64,000 nt of DNA, taken from NCBI GenBank assembly GCA_964582545.1, contig CAZOSB010000011.1:1-64000 (forward strand). Direction: 5' to 3'. Below are positions 44,471-54,278 of this stretch, in pieces. The stretch is from JAVVUJ01 sp964582545 (GTDB taxonomy: Bacteria; Bacillota; Clostridia; Peptostreptococcales; Anaerovoracaceae). The translations under genes and the position numbers were made by a program. The notes beneath the pieces are model-generated. The model was not told where the DNA came from. It was given only the letters and a program-made list of their open reading frames with translations, and did not search any database. Numbering within the stretch: position 1 is the first letter of the stretch; the number at the start of each line of letters is the position of its first letter.

Positions 44471-44941
44471 TTGAACCAAATGCAAATTGGAAAATTTATC
44501 GCTGAATTGCGAAAAGAAAAGAATATGACTCAAGCGGAGTTAGGTGAAAAAATTGGGGTTACCAATAAGACGATTTCACGTTGGGAAAACGGTAATTATA
44601 TGCCCGATATATCCGTGATACAAATGTTGTGCGCAACATTGGACATCGGTATTAATGAGTTAATATGCGGTAAACGGCTTAATGAAACCAACTTCAAAGA
44701 AAACGCCGAAAATAACTTAATGTCGACATTAACTCAAGTAAAAAATATTCGACGGCAAAAACAGTGGATTGATTTTTTTGGTGGTTCAGGAACTGGTTTC
44801 TTGTTATCCGTTGTATATGCTCCCGATTCTACTCGAAAATTAGTAGTAATTGTAATCGGTTTATCTATGATTGGAATCAGTTGGTATTTGAAAGCCAAGT
44901 ATGACAAGTACGTTATGGAACAAATTGAACCTAAAAATTAA
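44471..44941 (+). CDS. XRE-family regulator with C-terminal membrane segments
   Basis: This protein is about 156 residues from the TTG at 44471, which has a perfect AGGAGG 7 nt upstream; the longer open frame from 44354 is upstream noise. An XRE/Cro helix-turn-helix (about 4-60) reads IGKFIAELRKEKNMTQAEL and then NKTISRWENGNYMPD. The C-terminal part holds two hydrophobic segments (GTGFLLSVVYA and LVVIVIGLSMIGISWYL), so the regulator is probably membrane-tethered. The target is unknown; the gene faces away from the B12 operon. Confidence 0.87.
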   Translation: MNQMQIGKFIAELRKEKNMTQAELGEKIGVTNKTISRWENGNYMPDISVIQMLCATLDIGINELICGKRLNETNFKENAENNLMSTLTQVKNIRRQKQWIDFFGGSGTGFLLSVVYAPDSTRKLVVIVIGLSMIGISWYLKAKYDKYVMEQIEPKN

Positions 44942-44985
44942 AATGCTTTTATCAGTTTAACGGTCAGCAAGCCAACATGTAATGC

Positions 44986-45450
44986 TCATAACAATGTGCC
45001 ATAAACAGATAAAAAAGTCAGCTGCATTAACAGTATGGTGTAAATTCCCCAACAGGCATTAGCAATATTGATTCTATTCCTGAATTTCATATAGGTGATT
45101 ACGCCTAACAGGAATAAGAGAAACCCTAAATAATATACAATTTCCATAACCCTATAGATTTCTAAAGTAAACAGGAAAAGCAAAAATGTAGAAGTCAGTT
45201 GAATTCCGCACGCAATTGTTTCTACCTTTGTCAATGGCTTATAGTATTCTTTTTGCAAACTTTTATGGAGATTGCGAAATGTGACATAAATTAAAGTAGC
45301 AAAGATAACACCTAGGGGCACAGCTAAAAAAAGTACAAAGGGCGCTATCCCTTCATGGTATTTAAAATAGAGGTGTCCCAATCTTAAAATTTGCCCCACC
45401 AAATAGATCAAACTCATAAAGAAAGTTAATTTAATAATGATCACTGACAT
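44986..45450 (-). CDS. small polytopic membrane protein
   Basis: I do not recognise this family. The protein is 154 residues, almost all hydrophobic, with about five membrane spans and a charged loop after span 2 (FRNLHKSLQKEYYKPLTKVE). It starts 16 bp after the stop of helD on the same strand, so the two may be cotranscribed. Confidence 0.65.
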   Translation of the reverse strand: MSVIIIKLTFFMSLIYLVGQILRLGHLYFKYHEGIAPFVLFLAVPLGVIFATLIYVTFRNLHKSLQKEYYKPLTKVETIACGIQLTSTFLLFLFTLEIYRVMEIVYYLGFLLFLLGVITYMKFRNRINIANACWGIYTILLMQLTFLSVYGTLL

Positions 45451-45466
45451 TTTCTTGCTATTTATC

Positions 45467-47623
45467 TTAATTCACCTCCCCTTTGCAAAATAGGCTGAGC
45501 CTATGAAGAGCTCTTGTACAGGCGACATATAAAAGCTTTTTATCATCTTCACTATGATAATTCTCAACCTCTGCATCACAAATTAGAACAGCATCAAACT
45601 CTAGCCCTTTGGACATATATACAGGGATAATCAAAATACCGTTTAAGTCTGCTGTGCTTTCATTTTTTATTAGTTGAACATCGATTTTGCCTTTTAAACT
45701 TTTAAATAATGAAAGACAATTTTTTTCAGTTTTACATATCAGGCCTATTGACCTATACCCCTTTTCCAAGCAGGACTTGGACTCCGAAATAATCATTTGG
45801 TCGAGGTCTGATTGGTTCAAAGCGGTAAAAATTTTCGGCTCATCCCCATTACGATTAAAGCTCTTTATTTCTAAACCATTTTCAATGAACTTTGAACTAA
45901 AATTTAAAATTTCATTGGTACATCGAAAACTTTTATCCATTATGATAAGATTAGATTTCTTTTTACTTAAGATGTTTTTAATTTGTTCATATAAAGATAG
46001 ATTTTCCTCTTTTTCAAGAGTTTGATTTATATCTCCTAAAATGGTATATTTTGAGTTTGAAAACAACAAATTGAATATTTCAAATTGTAAAGAATAATAA
46101 TCTTGCGCTTCATCGATTACTACTTGTTTTATGTTTTTATAATGATTCGCTCCATTTATTTTTAAATTCAAATAAGCAAGTACGATTGCGTCATCATAAT
46201 GTAAAGTACTATCACATAGATTTTCTTGTGTAAAAACTAAAATTTCTTCGATGCATTCAGGTAGTTTTAAATCTTCCGATAGACTATAAAAATAATCCTT
46301 TTCATTTAATAGCATTCTATAGAGATCTTCAATTTGAAGCTCTGTGAATTTTCGCAGTTCTTCTTTGATTCCAGCAGCTTCCGATTTATTGATACGAGTT
46401 TCCTTGGATTCTCGAATGAGCTCTAAAATAAAATCTTCTAATAATTTTAACTTCAATCCTAAAGGAGTTTCTTTTCTTCCTGACAAAATTCTTTCTTTTA
46501 GCGTTTCTTTGCTGATCATACGTCTACCTTCAAAGTGGACATCCTTAAAGTCTATCCATCTAAGCGGTATATCATCAATAAACCGATTTAATATTTCTAA
46601 AAACATAGGTGAAGTTTTAAACTCTATACTACTTTTTATAATATCTCGATAATCGGGACTAGTAATCAAATTCTCTAAAAATTTATTTCTTGATTGTATC
46701 TTTTTATTTTCCGATACTTTTAGGAGTATATCTTCAAATACAATGGAGACCACATTATTTTCTCCAAGTTCCGGCAACACATTAGAAATATATTGTTCAA
46801 ATAGAGAGTTGGGAGAAATAATGATAATATTGTTTGCGGACAGCTTAGTTGACAGACCTTGATACATAAGATAAGCAGCCCTATGAAGAGCAATGGATGT
46901 CTTACCGCTTCCTGCCACGCCTTGTACCATCATTAACTCGTTTTCCATATCTCTTATAACAATGTCTTGTTCTTTCAAGATGGTTTCTACAATGGTTTTC
47001 ATCTGTGAAGAAGTATTTTGAGATAATAACTTTCTGAGAAATTCATCAATAACTTGAACGTCAACATCAAAAAAATACTCCAATGTCCCATTATTAATTT
47101 CAAATTGTCGCTTTAAATTGACTTCTCCGGTGATTCTTCCATTGGGTGCATCATAAAATGCTTTTCCTAAAACGAAGCGATAAAATACACTTGCGATAGG
47201 TGCCCTCCAGTCATAAACATACATTTCATAAGAATCCTCTTTCTCTAAAGAAGATCGTCCAATGTATATCTTTTCAAATGTTTCTTCATCATCAAATTTA
47301 AAATCAATTCGTGCAAAATACGGAGATTGAATCAACTGTTCTAGTCGCAGGATTCTATTTTCTGTGGCTTCGTAGTCGGCGATTTTGCTATCCACTGAAT
47401 TCATATGTTGGCTTAATTCAACAAGAGCTTCAAATCCGTCACTTGACCAAAGATCAGAGATTGAATGTTGAGTATTTTCCCTCAATTCTTGCTTAGCAGA
47501 AATGATAGACGATTCATTCTCCTCATTTCGCTCTATTTCTTCATTTCGACGGATTTTTGCTAACGCTATGGTATCCCTCAACCTTTTATTTTCAAACTCT
47601 AATTCAGACTTATTATCTTTCAT
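45467..47623 (-). CDS. helD: HelD-type UvrD-like helicase (RNA polymerase recycling factor)
   Basis: HelD binds stalled or post-termination RNA polymerase and releases it from nucleic acid. This 718-residue protein has the HelD layout: an N-terminal antiparallel coiled-coil arm (about 1-90), Walker A in MMVQGVAGSGKTSIALHRAAYL (about 240), a long insertion (about 330-490), VVIDEAQDYYSLQFEI as Walker B, and GDINQTL. YMSKGLEFDAVLI and LYVACTRALHRLSL lie near the C-terminus. The length is a little below B. subtilis HelD (774). Family relatives in some phyla confer rifampicin tolerance; whether this one does is unknown. Confidence 0.88.
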   Translation of the reverse strand: MKDNKSELEFENKRLRDTIALAKIRRNEEIERNEENESSIISAKQELRENTQHSISDLWSSDGFEALVELSQHMNSVDSKIADYEATENRILRLEQLIQSPYFARIDFKFDDEETFEKIYIGRSSLEKEDSYEMYVYDWRAPIASVFYRFVLGKAFYDAPNGRITGEVNLKRQFEINNGTLEYFFDVDVQVIDEFLRKLLSQNTSSQMKTIVETILKEQDIVIRDMENELMMVQGVAGSGKTSIALHRAAYLMYQGLSTKLSANNIIIISPNSLFEQYISNVLPELGENNVVSIVFEDILLKVSENKKIQSRNKFLENLITSPDYRDIIKSSIEFKTSPMFLEILNRFIDDIPLRWIDFKDVHFEGRRMISKETLKERILSGRKETPLGLKLKLLEDFILELIRESKETRINKSEAAGIKEELRKFTELQIEDLYRMLLNEKDYFYSLSEDLKLPECIEEILVFTQENLCDSTLHYDDAIVLAYLNLKINGANHYKNIKQVVIDEAQDYYSLQFEIFNLLFSNSKYTILGDINQTLEKEENLSLYEQIKNILSKKKSNLIIMDKSFRCTNEILNFSSKFIENGLEIKSFNRNGDEPKIFTALNQSDLDQMIISESKSCLEKGYRSIGLICKTEKNCLSLFKSLKGKIDVQLIKNESTADLNGILIIPVYMSKGLEFDAVLICDAEVENYHSEDDKKLLYVACTRALHRLSLFCKGEVN

Positions 47624-47821
47624 GATTAATTTGCCTCACATTTGCCTTAAAATTTCCAAAGATGTATTTTAATGAAATAATTTAATTTTCATTGGTTTTT
47701 ATTCTTTAATAAAATTATTTTACTCCAACATACTATTCACTTCAAGTTATTCTTTCATTGTCATGTTTGATATCTCGTCAAATGATATTTGATGATTTTT
47801 TAGCAAATTTCAATAAAATTA

Positions 47822-47866
47822 TTGACAAACGATAATCAAACAAGTAAGATAAAATAAAAATTATCG
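47822..47866 (+). promoter_or_regulatory. promoter with overlapping inverted repeat, DUF2975-like operon
   Basis: TTGACA (47822-47827) and TAAGAT (47845-47850) are 17 nt apart. An inverted repeat, CGATAAT (47830-47836) and ATTATCG (47860-47866), flanks the -10. It is a candidate operator for the HTH protein encoded in the same operon. The rest of the gap to helD is featureless AT-rich DNA. Confidence 0.65.
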
Positions 47867-47891
47867 CAAAACAATAATTTGAGGTTTAGAT

Positions 47892-48857
47892 ATGAAGAGA
47901 AATTTCTGGTTTATATTCTATGGGGCAGAAGCTGCAATCTGTTTCGTTTTAGTTGCATTAAGCTTCTCTGTTACAGATATTTTTTCTAGTTTGATGGCGT
48001 TTCCATTTGAGCAAATAGGTTTAGGACTTCGGATTTTGTCATTATGGAACGCATTTGGAAATGTGGTTGCAATCGTAATCTATATGGCAGTTTGCCTTTC
48101 TCCTATAGCAGTGTTTGTTATGAGAAAAAAGCAGGGTCTTTACATTGAAGACTGGTTGCTTGTAGTCATTTCCATTTTATTGTTTGTAGTGTTGTATCAG
48201 ATGATAAATCCCGGGTTGATATCTTTATGGTCTCTTAGGACGGATGGAATTTCTGTAGCAAAAGCAATCTTGGGTGGTTGTATATACTCTGTAATTCTAG
48301 CTTATGTTGTTTTAAAAGTGCTTCGCTTGTTTTATAAGGGGCAAGTTGAGACATTGCAAAAATATATGCGGTTTCTGTTATATCTGCTTAATGCACAGTT
48401 TGTTTACCTGATCTTTGGGGCAGGCGTAAGTAGATTGATGGATTCCATTACTGCGCTACAACAAGGAAACTTGGGGAATGAGCATCTACTGGGGACAACC
48501 TATATGTTTTTTGCATTGCAGTTTTTGGTGAACAACATTCCATTTGCACTGAACATAGCGGTAGTATGCGCAGCCATTTCCTTATTATCTGAAGTGGCAA
48601 TAGACCGTTACTCCACATCCTCGGTTTTATCCGCAGAGCGTTTGTCAAGGCTTTGTGGTTTTGCATTAACCATAACCGTTATTTCAAATGTAGGCTTCAA
48701 TATCTTACAATTGCTCTTTTCGAAAGTTATTATGACCAGTAATTATTCACTTGAAGTGCCGCTGTTTTCTGTAATATTTGTACTAGCAACCTTATTGCTT
48801 TCAAGATTTATTGCAGAAAATAAAGTGCTAAAGGACGACAATGACAGTTTTATATGA
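47892..48857 (+). CDS. DUF2975-like polytopic membrane protein
   Basis: This 321-residue protein has about eight membrane spans. The C-terminal half, ending LLLSRFIAENKVLKDDNDSF, has the pattern of DUF2975 proteins, which are about half this length; the N-terminal half may be a second, diverged copy. The gene is followed after 8 bp by a YozG-like HTH gene, the usual DUF2975 partner. Function is unknown; such pairs are thought to be small membrane-linked regulatory units. Confidence 0.7.
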   Translation: MKRNFWFIFYGAEAAICFVLVALSFSVTDIFSSLMAFPFEQIGLGLRILSLWNAFGNVVAIVIYMAVCLSPIAVFVMRKKQGLYIEDWLLVVISILLFVVLYQMINPGLISLWSLRTDGISVAKAILGGCIYSVILAYVVLKVLRLFYKGQVETLQKYMRFLLYLLNAQFVYLIFGAGVSRLMDSITALQQGNLGNEHLLGTTYMFFALQFLVNNIPFALNIAVVCAAISLLSEVAIDRYSTSSVLSAERLSRLCGFALTITVISNVGFNILQLLFSKVIMTSNYSLEVPLFSVIFVLATLLLSRFIAENKVLKDDNDSFI

Positions 48858-48865
48858 GGTGAAAC

Positions 48866-49102
48866 ATGGCAATAAAAGTTCATCTTGACGATGTGTTAAA
48901 AGGAAAAGGCATCACTTCCAAGGAGTTGTGTTCTCTCATAGGAATTACCGAGGCAAACCTCTCCATACTGCGTAGCGGCAAGGCAAAGGGCGTTCGTTTT
49001 GGAACCGTCAACAAAATTTGCTGGCACTTGCAATGTGATGTAGGTGATATATTAAAATTTGACGGAAATATGGAGGGTTATGATGATGACGAGGAAATCT
49101 AA
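48866..49102 (+). CDS. small XRE-type HTH regulator (YozG-like)
   Basis: This 78-residue DNA-binding protein has a helix-turn-helix with the sequence GITSKELCSLIGITEANLS and then GTVNKICWHLQCDVGDIL, typical of the YozG/Cro-C1 group. It has a GAGGTG ribosome site. It overlaps the following lipoprotein gene by about 20 bp and probably autoregulates the operon through the inverted repeat at 47830-47866. Confidence 0.88.
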   Translation: MAIKVHLDDVLKGKGITSKELCSLIGITEANLSILRSGKAKGVRFGTVNKICWHLQCDVGDILKFDGNMEGYDDDEEI

Positions 49103-50084
49103 TATAATGGGTATGACTTTACTGATAATCTTTTGTATGCTTACTCTGGCCGGATGTCAGTTGGCTCTTGAAAACGAAAATATCTCTGGGGGGAATGCCA
49201 CTGCCGGAAACGATCGATTAATCGGCGTCTTTGTTACAATGGAATCGCTTGACTTGTTTGACATAAACGGATATCTGAATGACAACAAGGGTAGTATTTC
49301 CGGCAGCGAAATAAAAGTTGATGAAAATAAATCGAAACAATACCAAGGGCGCCTTTATGCAGTGCTAAAAGACAAAACAATACGAACCGATAAGGGGGAA
49401 GAGGTTATAACTCAAGATTACGTTTTTGAGGGCATTAATGGATTTTCCTATTTCAGCGCAAAGATCCCTGCTACCGAAACTGAGGAAAGCTATATCACTA
49501 GCGGCTCTGACGAAGCTATCAGCGATAGAAATAATAGTTTTTCTTATGGAGATACAGAGGATAAAGTGAACTTAGAAGGTACCATTTATTTATCTCCAAA
49601 GGAATCGGACACAATCCTATATGGAAATCCTGTCTATCAAAGTGATGACGGCAGCGTATATACCGTAAATGGAAATGGCTTTATGGTCAACAGTAGTGAT
49701 GTTGAAGGCTCTATGCTGTCGTTTACCTTGGAAGAAACCAACACTGTCACGGAAAACAAAAAAAGTAAAAAGGTCAGTTTCTCTATGAAGCTTACTGTGG
49801 AGAATATGTTCCTACCGGAAGAAATCAAGATAATACAAATGGATCTGCAAAATCAAAAATTAGCCGTTGATTCCTACGCTCTTAAGGAAGTGCCGGAAAA
49901 GATCTTACCAAAGATAGAAACGGTCTATATCCTAGTGGAAACCTATAAAAAGGATCTCTCAGGCAAAACATTTGTCACCCGTGAGATATTTGATTCAAAT
50001 GACGAAATGCTTTTTACATTCTACAGTCGTGAGGACGGAATTTGTATTAAAAAATGGACTGAGTTGCAATGGGAAAAATCGTAA
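49083..50084 (+). CDS. lipoprotein of unknown function
   Basis: This protein has about 333 residues. A lipoprotein signal (IIFCMLTLAGC) places the mature part outside the membrane. The rest is beta-rich, with no recognised domain. Three ATG codons occur in tandem at 49080, 49083 and 49086; the GGAGGG just upstream is too close to the first, so the second or third is likely used. The gene overlaps the HTH gene and may be the output or sensor of that operon. An AT-only inverted repeat at 50125-50147 follows. Confidence 0.7.
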   Translation: MMTRKSNIMGMTLLIIFCMLTLAGCQLALENENISGGNATAGNDRLIGVFVTMESLDLFDINGYLNDNKGSISGSEIKVDENKSKQYQGRLYAVLKDKTIRTDKGEEVITQDYVFEGINGFSYFSAKIPATETEESYITSGSDEAISDRNNSFSYGDTEDKVNLEGTIYLSPKESDTILYGNPVYQSDDGSVYTVNGNGFMVNSSDVEGSMLSFTLEETNTVTENKKSKKVSFSMKLTVENMFLPEEIKIIQMDLQNQKLAVDSYALKEVPEKILPKIETVYILVETYKKDLSGKTFVTREIFDSNDEMLFTFYSREDGICIKKWTELQWEKS

Positions 50085-50241
50085 AGCTGTCCGCTCGTTT
50101 TTGCTTAAAAAGAAATTTCTTTACGTTAATAAAAAAGCTTTATTAACTTGAACAAGAAATTAAAGGTGGCTTTCGGAAATACATAAGAAAACTCATGAAC
50201 TGGAAGATAATATAAAAAAGCGCAGCAGGGGGAAATTGAAC

Positions 50242-50727
50242 ATGAAGTTTAACGATTCCGAAATTATAATTTATCAAACCGAGGACGGACAAACAAAAGT
50301 AGATATTCGCATGGAAGATGAAACTGTTTGGCTAAGTTAAGGGCAAATGGCGGAGCTTTTTCAACGTGATCGTAGCGTTATTACAAAACATATTAAAAAT
50401 ATTTTTGCAGAAGGTGAACTTGACGAAAAAAGCAATGTGCAAATTTTGCACATTGCAAATTCGGATAAACCTGTTACATTTTACACACTCGATGTCATTA
50501 TCTCTGTTGGATATCGCGTAAAATCTTTGCGCGGTACACAATTCAGGATTTGGGCCACAAAGCGACTTAACGAGTATCTTAAAAAAGGCTTTACAATGAA
50601 CGACGATTTGCTAAAAAAGGCAGGTGGTGGCAACTATTGGAAAGAGCTTTTAGAACGTATTCGTGACATTCAAAATTTGAAAAGCTTGATGTTGAAATAT
50701 GGACGCATTGTTTTTTATGTAATTTAA
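50242..50727 (+). pseudogene. truncated RhuM-family gene with premature stop
   Basis: The frame starts at 50242 and reads like the N-terminus of RhuM (virulence-associated) proteins up to ETVWLS. TAA at 50338-50340 then stands where CAA (Gln) is expected, and the same frame continues GQMAELFQRDRSVITKHIKN and FWATKRLNEYL-like sequence (RIWATKRLNEYL). RhuM proteins are about 330 residues, but here the similarity ends after ERIRDI near 50675 and the frame stops at 50727. One nonsense change and a lost C-terminal half make it a decayed gene. RhuM genes are often carried on mobile elements. Confidence 0.8.
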
Positions 50728-50869
50728 ATAAAATAGGAACTTATGAACAAAAACATGGGGGTAGTCCATCTTGAGTTACCTCAAGAATTTGACGATTTTA
50801 TTAATTTATCTCTATTGGTATATAATAAAGTTTATTAAAAAAAAAATATTAAGCACAAGGAGAAAACCA

Positions 50870-51916
50870 ATGGAAAATAAGATAAATCCCATTGAAGGAG
50901 GGTTTCCCGCCTCTGACCACGGAGATATGCAAAAAAATGACTTGCCCAATAGTTCAGAAACAATTCGTTTTATATACTTGGCAGGTGGTTGCTTTTGGGG
51001 TGTAGAAGAATATATGTCAAGGATTCCGGGGGTTTTAGATGTGATTTCCGGTTACGCTAATGGCAACACGGAAAACCCCACCTATGAAGAGGTTTGTTAT
51101 AAAAATACAGGTCATACAGAAACAGTACAAGTAAAATATGATAGTAAAATCATACCGTTAATCGTACTTTTAGAGACTTATTTCACGATTGTTGACCCCA
51201 CAAGGTCTGACGGGCAGGGAAATGATATTGGCTCTCAATACCGCACAGGAATTTATTATATATACGAAACCGATCTGCCCGTAATACAGAAAGTTATGAA
51301 AACTGAACAACAAAAGTACAATTTACCCATTGTAACGGAGGTATTGCCTCTTAAAAATTTTTATATTGCTGAAGAATATCATCAAGATTATCTCAGGAAA
51401 AATCCCAAGGGTTATTGCCATATTGACGTGACAGCAGCAAAGGATACTGCTATATTCAATTTGATAAAATCTAAGAATTACTCTGAGCCTTCAAAGGCAG
51501 AGCTAAAGGAAAAGCTTTCCCAGATTCAATACCGAGTGACCCAAGAAAATGAAACGGAACCCTCATTTTTAAACGAATATTTTGACAATCATGAAAAGGG
51601 AATTTATGTGGATGTGGTGATGGGTGAACCTTTGTTTTCCTCTACTGATAAATACGATTCCGGCTGTGGTTGGCCCAGCTTTACAAAACCAATGATACCA
51701 GAAGTGGTTACCAAGCATAAGGATACCAGCCACAACATGGTTCGGGTGGAAGTACGCAATAGACAAGATAAAACACATTTGGGGCATGTTTTTACCGATG
51801 GTCCAAGGGATAAAGGGGGTCTTCGGTACTGCATTAACAGTGCTTCTCTTCGCTTTATCCCGTATGATGAAATGGAAAAAGAGGGCTATGGGTATTTGAT
51901 GGAATATATTGATTAA
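50870..51916 (+). CDS. msrAB: bifunctional methionine sulfoxide reductase MsrA/MsrB
   Basis: This fusion enzyme repairs oxidised methionine of both stereochemistries. It has 348 residues from the ATG at 50870, with AAGGAG 7 nt upstream; the longer frame from 50771 lacks a site. The MsrA domain (about 30-190) has the catalytic GGCFWG (Cys41 from this start). The MsrB domain (about 205-340) has SGCGWPSF, HLGHVF and the catalytic Cys in RYCINSASLRF. MsrB zinc cysteines of the CxxC type are not seen, so this may be a zinc-free form. There is no signal peptide. A terminator follows at 52005. Confidence 0.95.
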   Translation: MENKINPIEGGFPASDHGDMQKNDLPNSSETIRFIYLAGGCFWGVEEYMSRIPGVLDVISGYANGNTENPTYEEVCYKNTGHTETVQVKYDSKIIPLIVLLETYFTIVDPTRSDGQGNDIGSQYRTGIYYIYETDLPVIQKVMKTEQQKYNLPIVTEVLPLKNFYIAEEYHQDYLRKNPKGYCHIDVTAAKDTAIFNLIKSKNYSEPSKAELKEKLSQIQYRVTQENETEPSFLNEYFDNHEKGIYVDVVMGEPLFSSTDKYDSGCGWPSFTKPMIPEVVTKHKDTSHNMVRVEVRNRQDKTHLGHVFTDGPRDKGGLRYCINSASLRFIPYDEMEKEGYGYLMEYID

Positions 51917-52004
51917 GATAGATGGTGAGTTTCCTTTAATTTTGGCAAGAATGGTGGAATTTTCATCAACGTTCTCATTGACCATTTGAACTCTAAGATT
52001 CAAC

Positions 52005-52034
52005 AAAAAAGACTTGATCAAGCAAGTCTTTTTT
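52005..52034. terminator. bidirectional terminator between msrAB and the P-type ATPase gene
   Basis: A 12-bp stem (52005-52016 with 52023-52034) has six A at one end and six T at the other, so it can end transcription from both sides. Confidence 0.85.
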
Positions 52035-52066
52035 CTCTCTTACGTTATTTTTTCTTGTACTTTTAT

Positions 52067-54187
52067 TTATTTTTTTGTCAATATCAAAGCGGAGCTGAGC
52101 ACCACTATGACAGAGGAAACGTTGTGGACTATGGCCCCTGTAACGGGTGTCAAAAGACCGAAAGTGCTTAAGATTACCGCCAATGTATTGATGCTCATGG
52201 AAATGCAGATATTCCTTTTGATGGTTTTTAGCACTATTTTAGAGAGACCCAAAAGCTCCGGTACCTTTCTGATGTCGCCGGTCATAAGGGACACATCCGC
52301 CGTCTCGATGGCAGAATCACTGCCCAAGACTCCCATGGCTACCGATGCATCCGCCGTAGCCAAAGCAGGTGTATCATTGATCCCATCTCCTACCATGCAG
52401 ACCTTACCATGCTTTTTCAATTCCAATATGGTTTTCAGCTTATCCTCCGGCAAGAGAGAATGTTGGAATTCAATGTCTCCCGCGCGGGTTGCCATAGCCT
52501 CTGCGGATTTTTGGTGATCCCCCGTCAACATGATGACCTGGTACCCCTGTTGCCTCAATTGCAGGACAGTGTCCTTGGATCCTTCTCTCAGGGTATCGGA
52601 AATTCCAATGATCCCTATGAGCTTTCCATCCACAATCCCACCGATAACCGTATATCCAACCTTCATAAACTCTCTGGATTTTTCGATGAAACACATTTCT
52701 ATACTGTTGGATTTATCGTTCATTTGTCGAAAAGATTGGTAATTTTCAACGTGCTTTCTCAACGCTTCAGGGATTTTATCGTATGCACAAAGAATGACCT
52801 CTCGCTCCCCCACCATTGCCTTTGTCCCCACTCCCAACAGCGCTTCCGTCTGCACCGGAGTGGCGAGAATCCGCTCCAGCCCATAACTTTGCCCTTCCTT
52901 ACTAACTCTTTCACTGGCATATTTTGTAACGGCCTTTGCGATGGGATGATCTGAGTAACTTTCTGCTGCTCCCATTAGGGAAATAAATTCTTCTTCATCC
53001 CAATCGGAGACAAAAACCTCTGAAACCTTCATGTCTCCTTCGGTCAATGTTCCGGTTTTATCAAACGCTACGGTTTTCACCTGCGCTAATTCTTCTATGG
53101 CTGCTCCGCTTTTAATCAGCATGCCTCTACCTGAACCATTTCCAATTCCTGCGGCCACAGCGGTGGGCGTGGCTAAGGACAGGGAGCATGGACAAAATAC
53201 CACCAAAATGGTTACCCCTCGAACCAAAGCTTCCACAACTGTAATATCAAAGGCAAAATAGGAAATACCAAATACGGCGACTGCAGCCACCATAGCTGTG
53301 GGCACGATGTAGGAAGCCCATCTATCTGCAAGCCTGGCGATAGGTGATTTTTTGCCTTCCGCTTCCTCTACCAGCGCAATCAGCTTATTGACGGTCATGT
53401 CCTTTGGCTCTTTGGTCACATACACCTCGATGGCACCGTTTTTATTTTGGGTTCCGCTATATACATAATCTCCCACAATTTTATCCACAGGCACTGCCTC
53501 TCCTGTGACGGAGGACTGATCCACGGAAGTGCTTCCCATAGCCACAGTTCCATCTACTCCGATGATATCCCCCGGCTTTATTACCACCATGTCCCCTATC
53601 TTTATGTCTGAAACATTGATTTCTTCTATCCCTATAGCGGTTTTCAAATACACTGTTTTAGGAGCCAATTTCATCAACTTTTCAATACCGCTTCTGGCTT
53701 TTCTGACAGTCCAATCTTCTATGAGACCACCAAAAGCCATTAAAATTGCTATTTCACCCGCGGCAAATATGTAACCGTGTCCATGCCCCTCTTCCATACC
53801 CATCAAGCCCGAGAGGCGCAAGATCTCCAATCCTATGGAAGCTGTAATGGCCACCGAAATCAGAAGAGAAGAGGTGATTTTCCTCTCATTCTTAAGAGCC
53901 ATAATGGCAGCATGAAAAATTGGATATCCGCACAAAATCACCGCCACCCAAGCAGGATCTAAATAGTGAAACACTTCAAGGTTAAAAAAACTTACAACCA
54001 GTGAAACGAAAGAAATCAATAAAACGAGGATGCTTTTATGTAGTGTATCCTCTTCATGTGCAATACCACACCCACAGGTTTCCTCACGCTTGTGTTCAGC
54101 ACATTGAACGTGATCATCATTTAGGTTATCTATATTCTTATTGCTACTTATATCATTTATATCCTTGTTGCTATTAATATTATTCAT
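52067..54187 (-). CDS. heavy-metal P1B-type ATPase, probable Cd/Zn exporter
   Basis: This 706-residue exporter has the P1B layout. The N-terminal tail contains HVQCAEHKREETCGCG, a possible metal site in place of a full HMA domain. The membrane CPC motif is in VVFCPCSLSLATPT, the phosphorylation site is DKTGTLTEGD, and the hinge is GDGINDTPALA. The last membrane helix reads GAIVHNVSSVIVVL, which does not match the standard Cu (NxxSS with Met) or Zn (K..DG) signatures that I know. The CadC-like regulator upstream suggests Cd, Zn or Pb, but the ion remains open. Confidence 0.9.
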   Translation of the reverse strand: MNNINSNKDINDISSNKNIDNLNDDHVQCAEHKREETCGCGIAHEEDTLHKSILVLLISFVSLVVSFFNLEVFHYLDPAWVAVILCGYPIFHAAIMALKNERKITSSLLISVAITASIGLEILRLSGLMGMEEGHGHGYIFAAGEIAILMAFGGLIEDWTVRKARSGIEKLMKLAPKTVYLKTAIGIEEINVSDIKIGDMVVIKPGDIIGVDGTVAMGSTSVDQSSVTGEAVPVDKIVGDYVYSGTQNKNGAIEVYVTKEPKDMTVNKLIALVEEAEGKKSPIARLADRWASYIVPTAMVAAVAVFGISYFAFDITVVEALVRGVTILVVFCPCSLSLATPTAVAAGIGNGSGRGMLIKSGAAIEELAQVKTVAFDKTGTLTEGDMKVSEVFVSDWDEEEFISLMGAAESYSDHPIAKAVTKYASERVSKEGQSYGLERILATPVQTEALLGVGTKAMVGEREVILCAYDKIPEALRKHVENYQSFRQMNDKSNSIEMCFIEKSREFMKVGYTVIGGIVDGKLIGIIGISDTLREGSKDTVLQLRQQGYQVIMLTGDHQKSAEAMATRAGDIEFQHSLLPEDKLKTILELKKHGKVCMVGDGINDTPALATADASVAMGVLGSDSAIETADVSLMTGDIRKVPELLGLSKIVLKTIKRNICISMSINTLAVILSTFGLLTPVTGAIVHNVSSVIVVLSSALILTKK

Positions 54188-54278
54188 TGCATTTTACCTC
54201 TCCTGTTTTGTTATCTTTTACCAGTTCAAAATTAAAACATTTAATGTTGTTAATTGCAGAATAGTATTACGATAAAGT

